The notes under the pieces were generated by a model, which saw only the letters and a program-made list of their open reading frames with translations, did not search any database and was not told the origin of the DNA. The position numbers and the translations under genes were made by a program. Below, piece after piece: positions 6,401 to 7,256 of a stretch of 7,256 nucleotides of DNA. Position 1 is the first letter of the stretch. Every line of letters begins with the position of its first letter. Location: assembly GCA_009699915.1 (NCBI GenBank), contig WLNG01000069.1, positions 1 to 7,256 of the forward strand, written 5' to 3'. Source of the DNA: Actinomycetota bacterium. Lineage in GTDB: Bacteria; Actinomycetota; Thermoleophilia; Solirubrobacterales; Solirubrobacteraceae.

Positions 6401-7141
6401 ATGAACAGAGCAGAAAAGGCCGTGGCGGTCGCTGAGATCGCCGATCAGATCAAGGAGTCGGAGGCGATCTTCGCCGTCGATTACCGCGGGATCACCGTGA
6501 CCCAGGTCGCCGAGGTCCGCGCTCAGCTGCGCGGGGTCGACGCGACCCTGCGCGTGGTGAAAAACTCGCTCACCGAGCGGGCGGCCGACGCCGTCGGCGC
6601 CGAGTACCTCAAGGACCTGCTGTCGGGCCCGACTGCGCTGACTTTCGTACGCGGTGATGCGGCCGCTGCCGCAAAGGCGATCTCGACATTCCATCGGGAG
6701 CACGCGATCCTCGCCTTCAAGGGCGGCATGATGAACGGCGAGACGCTCGACGTTGAGCAGATCCAGACGATCGCCAGGCTGCCGGCCCGTGAGGTGCTCT
6801 ACGGGCAGCTCGTCGGCGTCGTCGCGTCGCCCATCACGGGTCTGGCGCGAAGCCTTGGCGGACTGCTTGGCGGTCTCGCCATCGCCCTCGGCCAGCTCAA
6901 CGAGAAGAAGCAGTCCGGCGAGGTCGAAGCGGGCGAGGCGCCTGCGGCGGCCGCACCGGCTGCCGAGCCGGAGGCTCCGGACGACGAGGCCGCGGCTGAG
7001 GCGGCTCCGGAGGCCGAGGCTGAGGCCGAGGCGGCACCGGACGACACGCAGGAGACGGCCCCCGTGGCGGATGAACCCGCCGCCGAGGCCGCCGATGACA
7101 CACCTTCAGACAACGAGAACGAGGCGGACGCTTCGGCCTAG
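6401..7141 (+). CDS. rplJ: 50S ribosomal protein L10 with extended acidic C-terminal tail
   Basis: L10 is the base of the 50S L7/L12 stalk. Residues 1-100 form the rRNA-binding globular domain (MNRAEKAVAVAEI; VDYRGITVTQVAEVRAQLR at 26-44; RVVKNSLTERA at 51-61). About 130-168 (LPAREVLYGQLVGVVASPITGLARSL...) is the helix region that holds L7/L12 dimers. Typical L10 ends near 165-180 residues; this one has 246. The extra tail (about 171-246) is made almost only of Ala, Glu, Asp and Pro (PEAPDDEAAAEAAPEAEAEA) and is predicted disordered and strongly acidic. Start ATG 6401 has AGGAGG (6392-6397) just before it. A longer in-frame GTG at 6377 lies inside the leader hairpin and would add eight atypical residues, so it is rejected. 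rplL follows after 36 bases. Confidence 0.95.
   Translation: MNRAEKAVAVAEIADQIKESEAIFAVDYRGITVTQVAEVRAQLRGVDATLRVVKNSLTERAADAVGAEYLKDLLSGPTALTFVRGDAAAAAKAISTFHREHAILAFKGGMMNGETLDVEQIQTIARLPAREVLYGQLVGVVASPITGLARSLGGLLGGLAIALGQLNEKKQSGEVEAGEAPAAAAPAAEPEAPDDEAAAEAAPEAEAEAEAAPDDTQETAPVADEPAAEAADDTPSDNENEADASA
7010..7033 (+). repeat. Four 6-base direct repeats (GAGGCN) in the L10 tail
   Basis: GAGGC starts at 7010, 7016, 7022 and 7028, giving four units with a perfect 6-base period that encode Glu-Ala dipeptides (residues 204-211). Three more GAGGC copies lie upstream at 6971, 6986 and 6998. Such a run is prone to slippage in whole 6-base steps, which would lengthen or shorten the tail without a frameshift. 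Confidence 0.65.
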
Positions 7142-7177
7142 CCGAGCACGCCGAAGCGACCACCAAGGAGAAACAAC

Positions 7178-7256
7178 ATGGCAACCAGCACACAGGAGTG
7201 GATCGACGAGCTCAAGAGCATCTCGGTGCTCGAGCTCTCCGAGCGCATCAAGGCCC
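7178..7256 (+). CDS. rplL: 50S ribosomal protein L7/L12, N-terminal part
   Basis: An ATG at 7178 opens a frame that runs off the window after 26 codons: MATSTQEWIDELKSISVLEL, then SERIKA. The pattern 'xxWxxELKxxSVLELxExxKA' is that of the L7/L12 N-terminal dimerisation domain, the part that anchors the dimer on the L10 C-terminal helix. AAGGAG (7165-7170) sits 7 bases before the ATG, the best-placed ribosome binding site in the operon. That suits a protein needed in several copies per ribosome. Position directly after rplJ is the standard order and supports the call. The hinge and factor-binding C-terminal domain lie outside the window. Confidence 0.93.
   Translation, partial: MATSTQEWIDELKSISVLELSERIKA

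Noticed and set aside
5545..6402. 285-codon reverse open frame opposite rplA
   Set aside because: It lies wholly antisense to ribosomal protein L1 and the leader region, has no recognisable domain, and is explained by the codon bias of rplA.
1..7256. CRISPR arrays, insertion sequences, attachment sites or toxin-antitoxin genes
   Set aside because: No spaced direct repeats, transposase or integrase motifs, terminal inverted repeats or tRNA-end duplications were seen. The only repeat is the short GAGGCN run in rplJ.

Overview
This window looks like chromosomal DNA from a high-GC actinobacterium. The reasons are strong G/C bias at third codon positions, frequent GTG starts, a start with no leader, and the gene order rpmG-secE-nusG-rplK-rplA-rplJ-rplL. 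The absence of a tRNA-Trp or hadABC-type genes between rpmG and secE, together with the sequence style, suggests a deep branch such as Thermoleophilia/Solirubrobacterales rather than Streptomyces or Mycobacterium. That placement is inference only.

The left part (1-3724) holds three accessory membrane-protein genes. A six-helix membrane protein of unknown function runs leftward from 1197 and leaves the window at base 1. A 91-base divergent intergenic region separates it from a rightward acyltransferase-3 (OafA/YrhL-type) gene at 1289-2449. That gene meets, tail to tail and only 9 bases away, a leftward 12-helix major facilitator exporter at 2459-3724. The three genes are not co-directional, so no operon or shared pathway can be claimed.

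The right part (3740-7256) is a rightward operon of housekeeping genes. A good sigma-70-type promoter lies at about 3740-3769 and a strong GC hairpin with a T-run at 3777-3801. Then come rpmG (L33), secE (translocon subunit), nusG (transcription factor), rplK (L11), rplA (L1), rplJ (L10) and the first 26 codons of rplL (L7/L12). Most gaps are 2-38 bases. The 73-base gap before rplJ carries what looks like an L10 leader, the usual site of autoregulation by the L10-L7/L12 complex. The products serve the 50S subunit, including the L1 stalk and the L10/L11/L12 GTPase-associated region, together with transcription elongation and protein export.

No wholly new system is visible. The most notable points are a 130-residue charged extension on SecE, a 76-residue acidic Ala/Glu/Asp/Pro tail on L10, the hairpin at the very 5' end of the rpmG transcript, the lack of a ribosome binding site before rplK, and the probable leaderless start of the acyltransferase gene.
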